Part shown: piece after piece, positions 38,965 to 53,310 of the stretch
Numbering within the stretch: position 1 is the first letter of the stretch
Layout: each line of letters starts with the position of its first letter
Position numbers and translations under genes: made by a program
The notes under the pieces: model-generated
What the model was told of the DNA's origin: nothing
Database searches by the model: none
What the model saw: only the letters and a program-made list of their open reading frames with translations
DNA from: Sinobacterium norvegicum
GTDB lineage: Bacteria > Pseudomonadota > Gammaproteobacteria > Pseudomonadales > Sinobacteriaceae
DNA length: 64,000 nt
Direction of reading: 5' to 3'
NCBI RefSeq assembly: GCF_923077115.1
Contig: NZ_CAKLPX010000001.1
Coordinates: 434,001 to 498,000, forward strand

Positions 38965-39665
38965 AGGTATATGCCACCCACCCACACAACTGTAGCTATC
39001 TTGATGGCCAGCAAGCTGTCACGTTGTTTGTCGACCCCAGCGCCGAGGTCGACAAGCACCTTTACAGCAAGCTTTCAGATATCGGCTTTCGCCGCAGCGG
39101 TAGCCACATCTACCGACCTCACTGCGACAGCTGCACTGCCTGCCTCGCCGCCAGATTGGATGTTAATCGCTTTTCCCCCAGCCGCAGCCAACGAAGGGTA
39201 ATAAACAAGAACAAAGACTTAAGCTGTGAAATCATTGATGACATCAGTAGCGACGAGTTTTACCATTTATATGAAAGCTATATTAATCAAAAACACAGCG
39301 ACGGAGACATGTTCCCACCCAGCCGAGAGCAATACGAGTCTTTTCTGTCATCACAGTGGGGAATTACTCAGTATCTTTGCTTCCGAGACACGGAAAACCA
39401 TTTAATGGCTGTTGCTGTTGTGGATCAGATGAATAATGGTCTTGCGGCAGTCTACACCTTTTATCAAGTCGCAGCGCAAGAACGGAGCCTTGGAACTTAC
39501 GCAGTACTCAGACAAATTGACCTAGCCAAACAATTACAGCTTCGATACATCTATCTTGGTTACTGGATTGAACACTGCGATAAAATGTCCTATAAAAGCA
39601 AATTCCAGCCGCTTGAAGTTCTTAAAGAAGGTGAGTGGTGCGAATTAATCGGCATATCTGGCTAG
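38952..39665 (+). CDS. bpt: Aspartate/glutamate leucyltransferase Bpt (ATE family)
   Basis: 237 residues. In Vibrio the orthologue transfers Leu from tRNA to N-terminal Asp or Glu, feeding the bacterial N-degron pathway. The cysteine-rich N-terminus (about 14 and the cluster CDSCTAC near 56-62) and the C-terminal GYWIEHCDKMSYKSKFQPLE fit the ATE family. It overlaps aat by 13 bases and is followed by infA. Bacterial members were formerly annotated as arginyltransferases. Confidence 0.93.
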   Translation: MADLKVYATHPHNCSYLDGQQAVTLFVDPSAEVDKHLYSKLSDIGFRRSGSHIYRPHCDSCTACLAARLDVNRFSPSRSQRRVINKNKDLSCEIIDDISSDEFYHLYESYINQKHSDGDMFPPSREQYESFLSSQWGITQYLCFRDTENHLMAVAVVDQMNNGLAAVYTFYQVAAQERSLGTYAVLRQIDLAKQLQLRYIYLGYWIEHCDKMSYKSKFQPLEVLKEGEWCELIGISG

Positions 39666-39800
39666 AGTCTTTGCTTATTTTATTAATTTAAGGCAAAATT
39701 GCGCGAAATTATTTTCTCAGTGATTTGGCTTCCATATATGGCCTGCTGGGAAATTGCACAATTAAAACACAACGTTTTTAACACAAAGGTGAAGCGCCGC

Positions 39801-40019
39801 ATGGCAAAAGAAGACCAGATTGAAATGGAAGGGGAAGTTGTTGACACCCTTCCGAACACAACTTTCCGCGTTGAGCTAGAGAACGGACACATTGTTACCG
39901 CCCATATTTCTGGCAAGATGCGCAAAAACTATATCCGCATTTTGACTGGCGACAAAGTTCGCGTAGAGCTAACACCTTATGATTTGACCAAGGGCCGCAT
40001 CACATACCGCGCTCGTTAA
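39801..40019 (+). CDS. infA: Translation initiation factor IF-1
   Basis: 72 residues from ATG 39801, the standard length, beginning [13 protein letters not shown]. This S1/OB-fold protein binds the ribosomal A site during initiation. A longer frame opens at 39699 but the extra 34 residues are not part of the family, and AAGGTG lies 9 bases before ATG 39801. It is followed by a bidirectional terminator shared with clpA. Confidence 0.97.
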   Translation: MAKEDQIEMEGEVVDTLPNTTFRVELENGHIVTAHISGKMRKNYIRILTGDKVRVELTPYDLTKGRITYRAR

Positions 40020-40040
40020 TACTTGGTGAAAAATCAAAAA

Positions 40041-40062
40041 AATAGCGGCTAATGCCGCTATT
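40041..40062. terminator. Bidirectional terminator between infA and clpA
   Basis: Nine-base stem (AATAGCGGC / GCCGCTATT), four-base loop, with a T run on the plus strand and an A run upstream that serves the minus strand. The genes on either side converge on it. Confidence 0.92.
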
Positions 40063-40092
40063 TTTTTGACTGATCTTAGCTGATGCAAAGCA

Positions 40093-42372
40093 TCAAGCAA
40101 CGACCATCTCTTCAGTTTCCAACACCAAGCCATCATTCTCAACAGTAATGTGGACACTGCCTCCAGACTGCGCCAATTCACCAAAAAGAACCATCTCTGC
40201 AAGCGGCTTTTTTATGTGCTCCTGGATAATGCGAGCCATCGGCCTCGCCCCCATGTGCACATCATAGCCCTTCTCTACCAGCCAATGGCGGGCGCTGTCA
40301 TCGATCTCTAACACTACTTTCTTGTCATCCAGCTGTGTTTGCAGCTCGACAAGAAATTTATCGACAACGGTCAAAATCACATCAGTGCTAAGGCTTGAGA
40401 ATTGAATAATGCTGTCAATCCTATTGCGGAACTCTGGCGTAAAGGTCTTGTTAATGACCTCCATACCATCTGTTGTGTGATCCTGCTTAGAAAAACCAAT
40501 CGAGCGCCGACTGATATCTTGGGCGCCAGCATTAGTTGTCATAATCAAAATGACGTTGCGAAAATCTGATTTACGACCATTGTTATCTGTCAGTGTACCG
40601 TGATCCATTACCTGCAGCAGCAGGTTAAAAACATCCGGGTGCGCTTTCTCAATTTCATCAAGTAAAACAATACTATGCGGAGCCTTGCTAACAGCCTCTG
40701 TCAACAGACCGCCCTGGTCATAGCCCACATAACCCGGTGGCGCACCAATAAGACGAGAAACGGTGTGACGCTCCATATACTCCGACATATCAAAACGAAT
40801 CAACTCAACCCCGAGCTGCTTTGATAGCTGCTTGGTAACCTCCGTTTTACCAACTCCAGTAGGACCGGCAAACAGGAAAGAACCAACGGGCTTATCACCA
40901 GTTTGCAGGCCAGCACGAGACAATTTGATCGCAGTAGACAACACAGTAATCGCATCATCCTGACCGAAGATAGTCATCTTGAGATTATCTTCAAGCTTGG
41001 ACAACACCGCTTTATCCGTGCTGGATACATTCTTAGCGGGAATACGGGCAATCTTGGCAATGATTTGCTCTATATCACCGACACCTATCAATTTCTTCCG
41101 CTTACTTATAGGCTGCAATCGCTGGAATGCACCGGCCTCGTCAATCACATCGATGGCCTTGTCAGGCAAAAAACGCTCATTAATATAACGATCCGCTAAC
41201 TCTGAAGCCGCTTTCAGCGCCTTGGAAGTGTATTTAACCTCATGATGCGCCTCAAAACGAGACTTCAGACCTTTCAAAATCTGATAGGTTTCATCTGTTG
41301 ATGGCTCAAGTACATCAATCTTCTGGAATCGACGAGCAAGTGCCTTGTCTTTCTCAAAGATACCTCGGAACTCTTGAAAAGTCGTTGACCCAATGCAGCG
41401 CATATCACCTGAGCTTAGCAGTGGCTTAAGCAAATTAGAGGCATCCATCACACCACCGGAGGCGGCGCCAGCACCAATTATCGTATGTATCTCATCAATA
41501 AAAAGAATCGCATGCTGCTGCTTTTTAAGCTCAGCCAATAAGCCTTTAAAACGTTTTTCAAAATCACCTCGATACTTAGTTCCCGCCAACAACGAACCGA
41601 GATCCAACGAATAAACAACACTTTCCAATAATATCTCTGGTACATCACCGTCGACAATAAGCTTGGCCAGGCCCTCTGCTATGGCGGTCTTACCAACGCC
41701 AGACTCACCGACTAACAAGGGGTTATTCTTTCGACGACGAGTTAATATCTGCGCGACACGAAGCACCTCACTGTCTCTGCCAATCAGCGGGTCAATTTTA
41801 CCAAGCCTAGCCTGTTCATTAAGGTTGGTGGCATAACTCTCAAGCGCCGTCGCCTCTGCGCCCTCCTGAGCAAAACCTTCTTCACTATTGATCTCACGCT
41901 CAGAATTTTCTCCATCCAAGGGACTTTGTCCGCCTTCGACCTTAGAAATTCCGTGAGTAATATAATTAACGATATCGAGCCGAGCAACACTCTGTTGCTT
42001 GAGTAAAAATACGGCCTGGCTTTCCTGCTCACTGAAGATGGCGACCAACACGTTCGCACCGGTCACTTCATTCTTGCCGGAGGACTGCACATGAAACACG
42101 GCACGTTGCAATACCCGCTGAAAGCCTAACGTTGGCTGTGTCTCACGTTCCTCATCACCGACCGGAATCAATGGCGTTGTAGTATCGACAAAATCAATTA
42201 AGGCAGTTCTTAATTTACCAAGATCGGCGGCGCATGCGTTTAATACAGCCTGTGCGGCACTGTTATCTAATAGCGCTAGTAATAAATGCTCAACCGTCAT
42301 AAATTCGTGACGCTTAGTTCTAGCACCCTTGAACGCTAAATTGAGTGTGGCTTCTAGATCTTTACTCAACAT
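40093..42372 (-). CDS. clpA: ClpA, ATPase subunit of the ClpAP protease
   Basis: 759 residues, Hsp100 unfoldase that feeds substrates to ClpP. It has the Clp N-domain (about 1-145), AAA1 with [14 protein letters not shown] and [17 protein letters not shown], and AAA2 with [14 protein letters not shown] and [13 protein letters not shown] (read as [16 protein letters not shown]). Length matches E. coli ClpA (758). It follows clpS by 23 bases, and the adaptor and unfoldase are co-transcribed. Confidence 0.97.
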   Translation of the reverse strand: MLSKDLEATLNLAFKGARTKRHEFMTVEHLLLALLDNSAAQAVLNACAADLGKLRTALIDFVDTTTPLIPVGDEERETQPTLGFQRVLQRAVFHVQSSGKNEVTGANVLVAIFSEQESQAVFLLKQQSVARLDIVNYITHGISKVEGGQSPLDGENSEREINSEEGFAQEGAEATALESYATNLNEQARLGKIDPLIGRDSEVLRVAQILTRRRKNNPLLVGESGVGKTAIAEGLAKLIVDGDVPEILLESVVYSLDLGSLLAGTKYRGDFEKRFKGLLAELKKQQHAILFIDEIHTIIGAGAASGGVMDASNLLKPLLSSGDMRCIGSTTFQEFRGIFEKDKALARRFQKIDVLEPSTDETYQILKGLKSRFEAHHEVKYTSKALKAASELADRYINERFLPDKAIDVIDEAGAFQRLQPISKRKKLIGVGDIEQIIAKIARIPAKNVSSTDKAVLSKLEDNLKMTIFGQDDAITVLSTAIKLSRAGLQTGDKPVGSFLFAGPTGVGKTEVTKQLSKQLGVELIRFDMSEYMERHTVSRLIGAPPGYVGYDQGGLLTEAVSKAPHSIVLLDEIEKAHPDVFNLLLQVMDHGTLTDNNGRKSDFRNVILIMTTNAGAQDISRRSIGFSKQDHTTDGMEVINKTFTPEFRNRIDSIIQFSSLSTDVILTVVDKFLVELQTQLDDKKVVLEIDDSARHWLVEKGYDVHMGARPMARIIQEHIKKPLAEMVLFGELAQSGGSVHITVENDGLVLETEEMVVA

Positions 42373-42395
42373 AAATTTTGAACCTCACTTTAGTA

Positions 42396-42764
42396 TTATT
42401 CATCACTCGAGACTTCTATTTCACACAACAGTGGATGCTCATGCTCCCTGGCATAGTGATTGACCTGCACTGCCTTGGTTTCAGCAACATCCTTGCTGAA
42501 AACACCGCAAACCCCCTTGCCCTGATGATGTACTGCCAGCATAACTCTCGTCGCAGCTTCTTCATCAAGGTTAAAAAAACCTTGCAATACATGAACAACG
42601 AAATCCATTGGTGTGTAATCGTCATTCAATAATACAACTTGGTATTGAGGCGGTCGCTTTAATTGAGGCTTTTCAGTCTCTACAGCGAGGCCGCCACGAC
42701 CTCCTTCAAATGCGTCCTCAGACCCCATACTCAATGTTAGTCGAAGATTATTAACTTTACCCAT
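42396..42764 (-). CDS. clpS: ClpS adaptor for N-degron substrates
   Basis: About 122 residues from ATG 42764; the frame extends five codons further to GTG 42779. Binding-pocket motif [21 protein letters not shown] and the following [21 protein letters not shown] are typical. It delivers proteins with N-terminal Leu, Phe, Tyr or Trp to ClpAP. It is divergent from the CspD-like gene and precedes clpA, as in E. coli. Confidence 0.95.
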   Translation of the reverse strand: MGKVNNLRLTLSMGSEDAFEGGRGGLAVETEKPQLKRPPQYQVVLLNDDYTPMDFVVHVLQGFFNLDEEAATRVMLAVHHQGKGVCGVFSKDVAETKAVQVNHYAREHEHPLLCEIEVSSDE

Positions 42765-42922
42765 CTCACACTTTCTCACGAATAATTAGGCTTTTAATCG
42801 AAGTTAATATACTAACACTCTATTGACCATTAATTGATACTTGACTATAGAAAGCTTTGAGGTTAAATAATGTATACAGTTTACAATTAGTTGACCTAAT
42901 GACTGGGTCTAAGGTTTTGACC

Positions 42923-42941
42923 AACTATTCAAGTAATAGTT
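42923..42941. repeat. Inverted repeat upstream of the CspD-like gene
   Basis: AACTATT and AATAGTT arms with a CAAGT spacer lie 61 bases before the cspD start, in the 237-base gap to clpS. It may be a regulator site or a small leader hairpin. A TATAAT about ten bases further downstream could be a -10 element, with no good -35. Confidence 0.35.
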
Positions 42942-43001
42942 CGATGAAATTTATAATCGTAAACACAAGACGTAATAAAAATATTAAAAAGGATTGATGT
43001 C

Positions 43002-43253
43002 ATGCAAACTGGGACTGTGAAGTGGTTCAATAACGCTAAAGGATATGGTTTTATCTTACCCGACGAAGGAGAAGGTGACATTTTTGCCCACTACTCCTCA
43101 ATTGAAATGGAGGGATATAAAACCCTCAAGGCGGGTCAAAATGTTGTTTTTGACACAGTACCAGGCCCCAAGGGCTTACATGCCTCTGTGATTATGAACC
43201 CCGATGGCGTAGAAACCCCAGCGGGACAGGTTACTCTTGAACCCTCCATCTAA
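43002..43253 (+). CDS. cspD: Cold-shock-domain protein, CspD-like
   Basis: 83 residues. RNA-binding motifs RNP1 (KGYGFI) and RNP2 (DIFAHY) are both present, followed by an extended C-terminus as in CspD, which inhibits replication in stationary-phase E. coli. The adjacency to clpS/clpA matches the cspD-clpS-clpA order in many gammaproteobacteria. AAGGA lies 9-10 bases before the ATG. Confidence 0.92.
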   Translation: MQTGTVKWFNNAKGYGFILPDEGEGDIFAHYSSIEMEGYKTLKAGQNVVFDTVPGPKGLHASVIMNPDGVETPAGQVTLEPSI

Positions 43254-43275
43254 AAATATTTAGACCTACATCTGA

Positions 43276-43303
43276 AGCACTGCCAGCACATGCTGGCAGT
43301 GCT
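43276..43303. terminator. Bidirectional terminator between cspD and icd
   Basis: Twelve-base stem (AGCACTGCCAGC / GCTGGCAGTGCT) with an ACAT loop, followed by TTTT on the plus strand. The two genes converge here and the icd stop lies only a base beyond it. Confidence 0.85.
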
Positions 43304-43304
43304 T

Positions 43305-44558
43305 TTACATTCCTGCAATAATATCATCACCAAACTCAGAACAGCTACGTAAAACCGCGCCATCCATCAGACGATCGAAATCATAGGTCACTGTTTTGTT
43401 GGCAATAGCAGCATTCATGCCTTTGATAATTAACTCTGCCGCCTCATTCCAACCCAGATGACGCAACATCATCTCAGCACTAAGAATTAAGGAACCCGGA
43501 TTTACCTTATCCTGACCAGCGTATTTTGGCGCAGTGCCGTGTGTCGCCTCAAACAGCGCTATATCATCACTGAGATTCGCTCCTGGGGCTATTCCTATAC
43601 CGCCGACCTGTGCCGCCAGGGCATCCGACAAATAATCCCCATTGAGGTTAAGTGTGGCAATCACACTGTACTCTTCAGGGCGAAGTAAGATCTGCTGCAG
43701 CATGGCGTCAGCAATCACGTCTTTGATAATAATCTGCTCCCCTGTATCAGGATGGCTGAATGACATCCAAGGCCCGCCTTGATAGGGTGTGGCACCAAAC
43801 TCTTCCGCTGCCAACTCATAGCCCCATTCCTTAAAGCTACCCTCGGTGTACTTCATAATATTGCCCTTATGAACAATCGTTACCGACGGTAGATTTTGCT
43901 CAATCGTATATTGAATCGCCTTACGGACTAATCGGCGAGTACCATCACGAGACACTGGTTTAATACCAATGCCGCAGTGATCAGAGAAGCGAATTTTAGT
44001 AACCCCCATATCCTCTTGCAGAAACTTGATCACAGCCTTGGCCTCATAGCTATCAGCCTGCCACTCAATACCACAGTAAATATCCTCAGCATTCTCTCTG
44101 AAAATAACCATATTGGTCTTTTCCGGTTCCTTCAACGGCGATGGCACCCCGTCGAACCAGCGAACAGGCCGCTGACACACATACAAATCCAACTCTTGGC
44201 GAAGAGCCACGTTCAGCGATCTAAATCCACCGCCAACAGGTGTGGTTAACGGCCCCTTAATACCAACAGAGAACTCCTTGATAGCATTAAGCGTTTCTGC
44301 AGGGAACCAATCCCCCTCGTAAAGCTCAGCCGCCTTTTCACCGGTGTATATTTCCATCCACGATATGCGCTTGGTGCCGCCATATGCCCTATCGACGGCC
44401 GCATTGACCACATCAATCATCACAGGGCAGATGTCGATACCAATTCCGTCACCCTCGATGAACGGTATAATCGGGTTATCAGGCACTGTTAATGAATAAT
44501 CTTCATTGACAATTATCTTGCTGCCTTCAGTTGGTACCTTAATATGCTGAAAACCCAT
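43305..44558 (-). CDS. icd: Isocitrate dehydrogenase (NADP+), dimeric type
   Basis: 417 residues from ATG 44558; the longer frame from 44582 is rejected because GGAG stands 6 bases before this ATG. It converts isocitrate to 2-oxoglutarate in the TCA cycle. [23 protein letters not shown] contains the serine that AceK phosphorylates in E. coli to divert carbon into the glyoxylate shunt; the neighbouring motif is conserved. The NADP site region [17 protein letters not shown] is seen. Only 103 bases separate it from the divergent rluE. Confidence 0.95.
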   Translation of the reverse strand: MGFQHIKVPTEGSKIIVNEDYSLTVPDNPIIPFIEGDGIGIDICPVMIDVVNAAVDRAYGGTKRISWMEIYTGEKAAELYEGDWFPAETLNAIKEFSVGIKGPLTTPVGGGFRSLNVALRQELDLYVCQRPVRWFDGVPSPLKEPEKTNMVIFRENAEDIYCGIEWQADSYEAKAVIKFLQEDMGVTKIRFSDHCGIGIKPVSRDGTRRLVRKAIQYTIEQNLPSVTIVHKGNIMKYTEGSFKEWGYELAAEEFGATPYQGGPWMSFSHPDTGEQIIIKDVIADAMLQQILLRPEEYSVIATLNLNGDYLSDALAAQVGGIGIAPGANLSDDIALFEATHGTAPKYAGQDKVNPGSLILSAEMMLRHLGWNEAAELIIKGMNAAIANKTVTYDFDRLMDGAVLRSCSEFGDDIIAGM

Positions 44559-44661
44559 AACTCGCTCCGTTGTATTATTCATCCATACTGTATCGTTGTA
44601 CTATACGGTAACAGTTTAAGAAATACAGCCACCTAACGCTGGCCATCTACCAGAGAGAAAA

Positions 44662-45285
44662 ATGAGCGAAATACTGATATTAAACAAGCCCTTTAACGTA
44701 TTGAGCCAATTTACTGACAAAGAACAAAGAAACACCCTCGCCGACTATGTCAACAAACCAGGATTCTATGCCGCCGGGCGTCTTGATTATGATTCAGAGG
44801 GTTTATTGTTACTGACCAATGACGGCCAATTAGCCAACCGTATAGCGGATCCAAAACACAAGCTAGAAAAGACTTATCTTGTGCAACTTGAGGGTGACAT
44901 CAGCAACGATGCCATTGAGCAGCTAAAGGACGGCGTCTTGTTGAAAGATGGTAAGACGCGACCGGCGCAGGCCAAACGTGCGGATCAACCTAGCTGGCTA
45001 TGGCCGAGAACCCCCCCTATTCGACAGCGTAAAAATCAGCCGACGTGTTGGATAGAGCTGAAAATAAAAGAAGGCAAAAACCGGCAAGTGCGCAGAATGA
45101 CCGCCGCCGTGGGTCACCCTACTCTCAGGCTGATACGGGCACAAATAGGCCAATGGCATTTGAATGATTTACAGCCTGGTAACAGCCGCTTGGAAACAGT
45201 TCACCTGCCAAAACAAAAACCGGCCACAGCGCGAGCTAAGAGAGGCTCAACACCAGCAAGAAAAGCAAGCCATAAACGACGGTAA
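44662..45285 (+). CDS. rluE: 23S rRNA pseudouridine synthase RluE-like
   Basis: 207 residues of the RsuA/RluB/E family, without an S4 domain, as RluE, which modifies U2457 in E. coli. The catalytic Asp lies in GRLDYDSEGLLLLTNDG (about 39-55); KTYLVQLEG and GKNRQVRRMTAAVGHPTLRLIR are the other family blocks. The C-terminal tail is basic (RAKRGSTPARKASHKRR), which probably adds rRNA affinity. It lies between the two isocitrate dehydrogenase genes. Confidence 0.92.
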   Translation: MSEILILNKPFNVLSQFTDKEQRNTLADYVNKPGFYAAGRLDYDSEGLLLLTNDGQLANRIADPKHKLEKTYLVQLEGDISNDAIEQLKDGVLLKDGKTRPAQAKRADQPSWLWPRTPPIRQRKNQPTCWIELKIKEGKNRQVRRMTAAVGHPTLRLIRAQIGQWHLNDLQPGNSRLETVHLPKQKPATARAKRGSTPARKASHKRR

Positions 45286-45294
45286 ATATGACAC

Positions 45295-45324
45295 AAAAAA
45301 GCCGCCACAGATGTCCTGCGGCGG
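45295..45324 (-). terminator. Terminator after monomeric idh
   Basis: On the minus strand an eight-base stem (CCGCCGCA / TGTGGCGG, one G-T pair) with a seven-base loop is followed by CTTTTTT. It lies 41 bases after the idh stop and just beyond the end of rluE. Confidence 0.8.
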
Positions 45325-45365
45325 ATTTCCTCAATCACTAATTAACGCAACGGTTGATGCTGTCG

Positions 45366-47897
<2,532 letters not shown>

Positions 47898-48356
47898 ATG
47901 ATTCAATTTACCCCCCATGTCACCGTTGCCACTGTTGTGGTAAGACAAAAAAATGATCTAAAAGAATTCCTCTTGGTTGAGGAGCGCTGTAAGACAACCG
48001 GAGTAATGGTGCTTAATCAACCTGCAGGTCATGTCGAAGAGGGCGAAGAATTGGCCGATGCTGCACGACGTGAAACACGGGAAGAAACGGCCCATCACGT
48101 CAAACTAACGGGATTACTGGGCAGTGCTCGCTATGTTGGCGGTAATGGGATTACTTATTTTCGTACGACGTTTCTTGCAGAGGTTGAAAACCACGACAAA
48201 ACCCTCCATTTAGACACTGACATTACCGCAATACATTGGCTTAACTTTGACCAAATCACTGCCTTGTCTGCTAGAATGCGCAGCCCATTAGTCATTTCAT
48301 CTATAGAGCGCTATCTTAACGGCCATTGTTACCCGCTTAGCTTTATTTACTCGTAA
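47898..48356 (+). CDS. nudJ: Nudix phosphatase NudJ-like
   Basis: 152 residues with an intact Nudix box: [20 protein letters not shown] (about 47-66) matches G-x5-E-x7-R-E-x2-E-E. NudJ acts on nucleotide di- and triphosphates and on HMP-PP. It lies 10 bases before mnmA, the usual gammaproteobacterial order nudJ-mnmA-hflD-purB. Confidence 0.9.
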   Translation: MIQFTPHVTVATVVVRQKNDLKEFLLVEERCKTTGVMVLNQPAGHVEEGEELADAARRETREETAHHVKLTGLLGSARYVGGNGITYFRTTFLAEVENHDKTLHLDTDITAIHWLNFDQITALSARMRSPLVISSIERYLNGHCYPLSFIYS

Positions 48357-48366
48357 AGGTTACCCC

Positions 48367-49458
48367 ATGAATACACAACAAAAAGTCATAGTCGGCATGT
48401 CCGGTGGCGTCGATTCTTCTGTCTCTGCACTACTGCTGCAGCAACAGGGCTATCAGGTTGAAGGCTTATTCATGAAAAACTGGGATGAAGATGACGGTAC
48501 GGAGTACTGTACTGCCAAGGACGACTTAGCCGACGCGCAGTCGGTTTCTGATAAACTAGGAATCAAACTGCATACCGCAAACTTTGCCGCAGATTACTGG
48601 GATAATGTGTTTGAGCATTTTCTTGCTGAGTACAAGGCCGGACGCACTCCCAACCCCGATATATTATGTAACCGTGAAATCAAATTTAAGGCCTTTCTCG
48701 ACTATGCACTGACACTGGGCGCAGACTTCATTGCCACTGGTCACTATGTACGCCGCTTGGATGACGACAGCGGTACCCATTTACTCAAGGGGCTGGATAA
48801 CAACAAGGATCAAAGCTATTTCCTTCATGCCGTTGGCGAGCACGAGATAGCCAAGACCCTCTTTCCCGTCGGTGAACTTGAGAAACCGGAAGTCAGACGT
48901 ATCGCTGAAGAATTTGGCCTTGCCACAGCCAAGAAAAAAGACAGTACCGGCATCTGCTTCATAGGCGAGCGCCGTTTTAAAGATTTTCTCGCACAATACC
49001 TACCCGCACAGCCTGGAAAAATCTACTCCGTTGACGGTATAGAGATGGGCGACCACTCCGGCTTGATGTACCACACCCTGGGACAAAGACAGGGGCTTGG
49101 CATTGGCGGCGTCGCTGGCAACAACAAACATGATGCCTGGTATGTGGTGGACAAAGACCTGGACAACAATATTTTACTCGTTGCACAGGGTAGCGACCAC
49201 CCTCGCCTATTCAAGAACCGTCTTACCACTAAACAGGTTTTTTGGGTCGATGAAAAAGGCCCCGCACAGAGCCTGAGATGCAAGGCAAAAACGCGCTATC
49301 GCCAACCAGATCAAGACTGTTTAATTGAACGCACAGACGATGGATACAGCGTCATTTTCGATCAACCACAACGAGCAGTCACACCGGGGCAATCTGTTGT
49401 ATTCTATCTTGAAGAAGTTTGCCTAGGCGGTGGTGTAATTGAAGAAATATTCGACTAA
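48367..49458 (+). CDS. mnmA: tRNA 2-thiouridylase MnmA
   Basis: 363 residues. It puts sulfur on U34 of Lys, Glu and Gln tRNAs. The ATP-binding PP-loop [15 protein letters not shown] starts near residue 9, and the two catalytic cysteines are in [12 protein letters not shown] and [10 protein letters not shown]. Length matches E. coli MnmA (368). It is 10 bases after nudJ and 62 before hflD. Confidence 0.97.
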   Translation: MNTQQKVIVGMSGGVDSSVSALLLQQQGYQVEGLFMKNWDEDDGTEYCTAKDDLADAQSVSDKLGIKLHTANFAADYWDNVFEHFLAEYKAGRTPNPDILCNREIKFKAFLDYALTLGADFIATGHYVRRLDDDSGTHLLKGLDNNKDQSYFLHAVGEHEIAKTLFPVGELEKPEVRRIAEEFGLATAKKKDSTGICFIGERRFKDFLAQYLPAQPGKIYSVDGIEMGDHSGLMYHTLGQRQGLGIGGVAGNNKHDAWYVVDKDLDNNILLVAQGSDHPRLFKNRLTTKQVFWVDEKGPAQSLRCKAKTRYRQPDQDCLIERTDDGYSVIFDQPQRAVTPGQSVVFYLEEVCLGGGVIEEIFD

Positions 49459-49520
49459 TCAAATATTTATCGTGCGAATATAAAGAGAATTCTATCTTTA
49501 AATCAAGGTGCATCAGCAGC

Positions 49521-50135
49521 ATGAATCAAAAGCAACAACAGGCGATAGCGCTGGCTGGCATTGTCCAAGCGGCAAAACTGGTCGACCAAATTGCACGTAC
49601 AGGCGTCTGCAATGAAAGCGATTTTCATACTAGTATTCGTAGCCTATTTGCCTTTGATGCTGCCACTACCGAGGCCGTTTATGGTGGTATTGATCAGCTG
49701 CACAGTGGCTTTGAATTGATTGAAAATCTACTGGGCAAAGGTGAAATTGAGGGTAAGCAGGAAATATTACGCTACACCATGAGCTTGCTACATTTAACAC
49801 AGCGAGTCAGTAAGAATAACAGCATGCTTGGTGTTATTCATTCGCGCCTACAACACGCCAGCTTTAACCTAGAGAATTTCGACAGCAACCCAAAACCGCT
49901 GATCACATCTGTCGCCGGTCTGTACCAAGACACCCTATCCACACTCAGCTTTAGAGTCCAGGTCACCGGTAATGTTGAGCATCTCAAATCTCCGGCTAAT
50001 GCCGACAAGATCCGCGCCCTGTTACTCGCTGGTGTTCGCTCGACAATGCTGTGGCGCCAGGTCGGCGGCAAGCGTTGGCAGCTGTTATTTCAGCGTCGCC
50101 AAATAGTGAATAATTGCAAGCAATTAGCCAAATAA
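49521..50135 (+). CDS. hflD: HflD-like lysogenization regulator
   Basis: 204 residues, all-helical. QAIALAGIVQAAKLVDQIARTG at the N-terminus is the family hallmark. In E. coli HflD is a peripheral membrane protein that affects lambda CII stability; its housekeeping role is unclear. Its position between mnmA and purB is conserved. The basic tail is slightly unusual but within the family. Confidence 0.92.
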   Translation: MNQKQQQAIALAGIVQAAKLVDQIARTGVCNESDFHTSIRSLFAFDAATTEAVYGGIDQLHSGFELIENLLGKGEIEGKQEILRYTMSLLHLTQRVSKNNSMLGVIHSRLQHASFNLENFDSNPKPLITSVAGLYQDTLSTLSFRVQVTGNVEHLKSPANADKIRALLLAGVRSTMLWRQVGGKRWQLLFQRRQIVNNCKQLAK

Positions 50136-50229
50136 GCAAGGATTGCGATTAACCGAGATACAAAACTACTGTATACTCACGCGCTTTTAAAGCACCCTCA
50201 TTCCAACTGACCGACACGCTGTCGGCTAA

Positions 50230-51615
<1,386 letters not shown>

Positions 51616-51646
51616 CCCTCAAGGGTAATCACCCTGTGTGTCATAG

Positions 51647-51665
51647 AGGCCGCTTTTAGCGGCCT
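51647..51665 (+). terminator. Terminator after purB
   Basis: Eight-base stem (AGGCCGCT / AGCGGCCT) with a TTT loop is followed by a run of seven or more T. It separates purB from roxA. Confidence 0.92.
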
Positions 51666-51723
51666 TTTTTTTGCTGCTATGATTGTTATCTAGTAGTTAT
51701 CAGCCACGTTTAATAGGTTAGCT

Positions 51724-52881
51724 ATGAATATTTTCGGTTCAATCAGTGCAGAGCATTTCATGCAGGAGTACTGGCAAAAAAAGCCGCTACTGATAAAAAA
51801 TGCTTTCCCAGACTGGCAAAACATCGTATCACCTGAAGAGCTGGCTGGACTCTCCCTCGAAGACTTTATCGAATCAAGATTACTGATAGGCAACAGCGCA
51901 TTTGACCACTGGCAATTAGAACATGGCCCTTTTCAAGAGGAACGCTTTAGCCAGCTCGATAAGAAACACTGGACGCTACTGGTACAAGGCGTCGACCAGT
52001 GGGTTGAAGAGGTCGGCATCTTACTGGATCAATTCCGCTTCGCACCCAACTGGCGGGTAGATGATGTAATGATTTCCTATGCCGTCGATCAGGGCAGCGT
52101 CGGGCCACACTTCGACAACTACGATGTATTTTTAATTCAGGGGCTGGGCAAACGTGAATGGCAGGTTGGCTCAGAGTGTGATGCATCGACACCACTGACC
52201 GATAATCAACAGCTCAAAATCCTCAAAAATATGGAAACGGTAGACCGCTGGGTATTAGAGCCTGGAGACATGCTCTATATCCCCCCTAAGTTTAGCCACT
52301 GGGGCAAGGCCATTGGTGAGTCGATGACCTATTCGATTGGCTTTACATCCCCTACTGAGAGCCAAATCATCAACCACATTTGTGATGATTATGTCAGCCG
52401 CTCTGATGACAATATCCGCTACGCTGACCCAGAACTAACATTGACCAAAACCCCAGGCGAGATAACCGCACAGGCAATAGACAAAATTAAAGCAATGCTT
52501 AACAATGTGCTCAACGATGAGGCGCAGCTTATTCGCGCCTTTGGCGAAATGGTTACCGAGCCCAAAAACCCAGACCTCTTTCAACATACTGACACACCGA
52601 GTGAAATCGAAATAAAACAGCAGCTTGAAAGCCACGCCGTCATCACAGTAAACAGCAGCTCAAATTTTAGCTATTTTGTACAGCAAAATAACTGCATACT
52701 CTTTGTTGATGGTCAAAGCTTTATCTGTACCAGTGAAGGCAGTATTGCCGTTGCTAAGCAACTGGCCGATGCCGGTGGCTTGATGATTGACGAAATGAGC
52801 AATCAGCTCAGCGACAATCAAACAATGATCTTACTCAGCGAGCTAATGTCACATGACAGTATCGAATTCATCAACGACTAA
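51724..52881 (+). CDS. roxA: Ribosomal protein L16 arginine hydroxylase RoxA (YcfD)
   Basis: 385 residues, a JmjC-type 2-oxoglutarate/Fe(II) dioxygenase acting on L16 of the 50S subunit. The metal-binding HxD lies in GPHFDNYDVFLIQGLGKREW (about 125), and the distal His is in IPPKFSHWGKA near 200. The C-terminal winged helix is present. The GNAT gene starts inside it, overlapping by 29 bases. Confidence 0.93.
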   Translation: MNIFGSISAEHFMQEYWQKKPLLIKNAFPDWQNIVSPEELAGLSLEDFIESRLLIGNSAFDHWQLEHGPFQEERFSQLDKKHWTLLVQGVDQWVEEVGILLDQFRFAPNWRVDDVMISYAVDQGSVGPHFDNYDVFLIQGLGKREWQVGSECDASTPLTDNQQLKILKNMETVDRWVLEPGDMLYIPPKFSHWGKAIGESMTYSIGFTSPTESQIINHICDDYVSRSDDNIRYADPELTLTKTPGEITAQAIDKIKAMLNNVLNDEAQLIRAFGEMVTEPKNPDLFQHTDTPSEIEIKQQLESHAVITVNSSSNFSYFVQQNNCILFVDGQSFICTSEGSIAVAKQLADAGGLMIDEMSNQLSDNQTMILLSELMSHDSIEFIND

Positions 52882-53296
52882 AGTCATTCCGGTAGACTGG
52901 TATGATCAACAGAAATCACTGACAGCAATACGAACAGAGGTTTTTGTCGAGGAGCAGAACTGCCCTCCCGAGGAAGAATGGGATGAATTTGACCGCAGTA
53001 GCAAACATTTCATTGCCTACGAGGGCGATAAAGTCTTGGGCTGTGGCCGACTAATGGCCAGCGGACAAGTTGGCCGCATGGCTGTACTCAAACACGCCAG
53101 AGGGATGGGCGTGGGCGGCTCAATACTCGCCTGTATTATCAAATATGCGCGTTCAAATAACATTGATCATATAAAGCTCAATGCACAAAGCCACGCCATT
53201 GATTTCTACCGCCGCTTTGGTTTCGAAGCTCAGGGGGAAACCTTTATGGAGGTAGGCATAGAACACCAGACAATGGTGCTAAAAGCACTCAGCTAA
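52853..53296 (+). CDS. GNAT-family N-acetyltransferase
   Basis: 147 residues with acetyl-CoA-binding motif VGRMAVLKHARGMGVGGSIL (about 79-98) followed by NAQSHAIDFYRRFGFEAQGETF, as in ElaA/YjdJ-like small GNATs. The N-terminal FVEEQNCPPEEEWDEFD is shared with this subgroup. The ATG at 52853 lies within roxA, giving a 29-base overlap and likely coupling. Substrate is unknown. Confidence 0.87.
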   Translation: MTVSNSSTTKVIPVDWYDQQKSLTAIRTEVFVEEQNCPPEEEWDEFDRSSKHFIAYEGDKVLGCGRLMASGQVGRMAVLKHARGMGVGGSILACIIKYARSNNIDHIKLNAQSHAIDFYRRFGFEAQGETFMEVGIEHQTMVLKALS

Positions 53297-53310
53297 AGTA
53301 GCGGACACTG

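Noticed and set aside
42861-42890. dif-like string ATAATGTATA in the clpS-cspD gap
   Set aside because: The XerC-side match is fair but the more conserved XerD arm (TTATGTTAAAT) is replaced by CAGTTTACAAT, and there is no supporting context.
42897-42925. GGTCTAA...TTTGACC upstream of cspD as a second copy of the acs palindrome
   Set aside because: The half-sites are in the opposite arrangement, spaced differently and imperfect, so it is not the same site.
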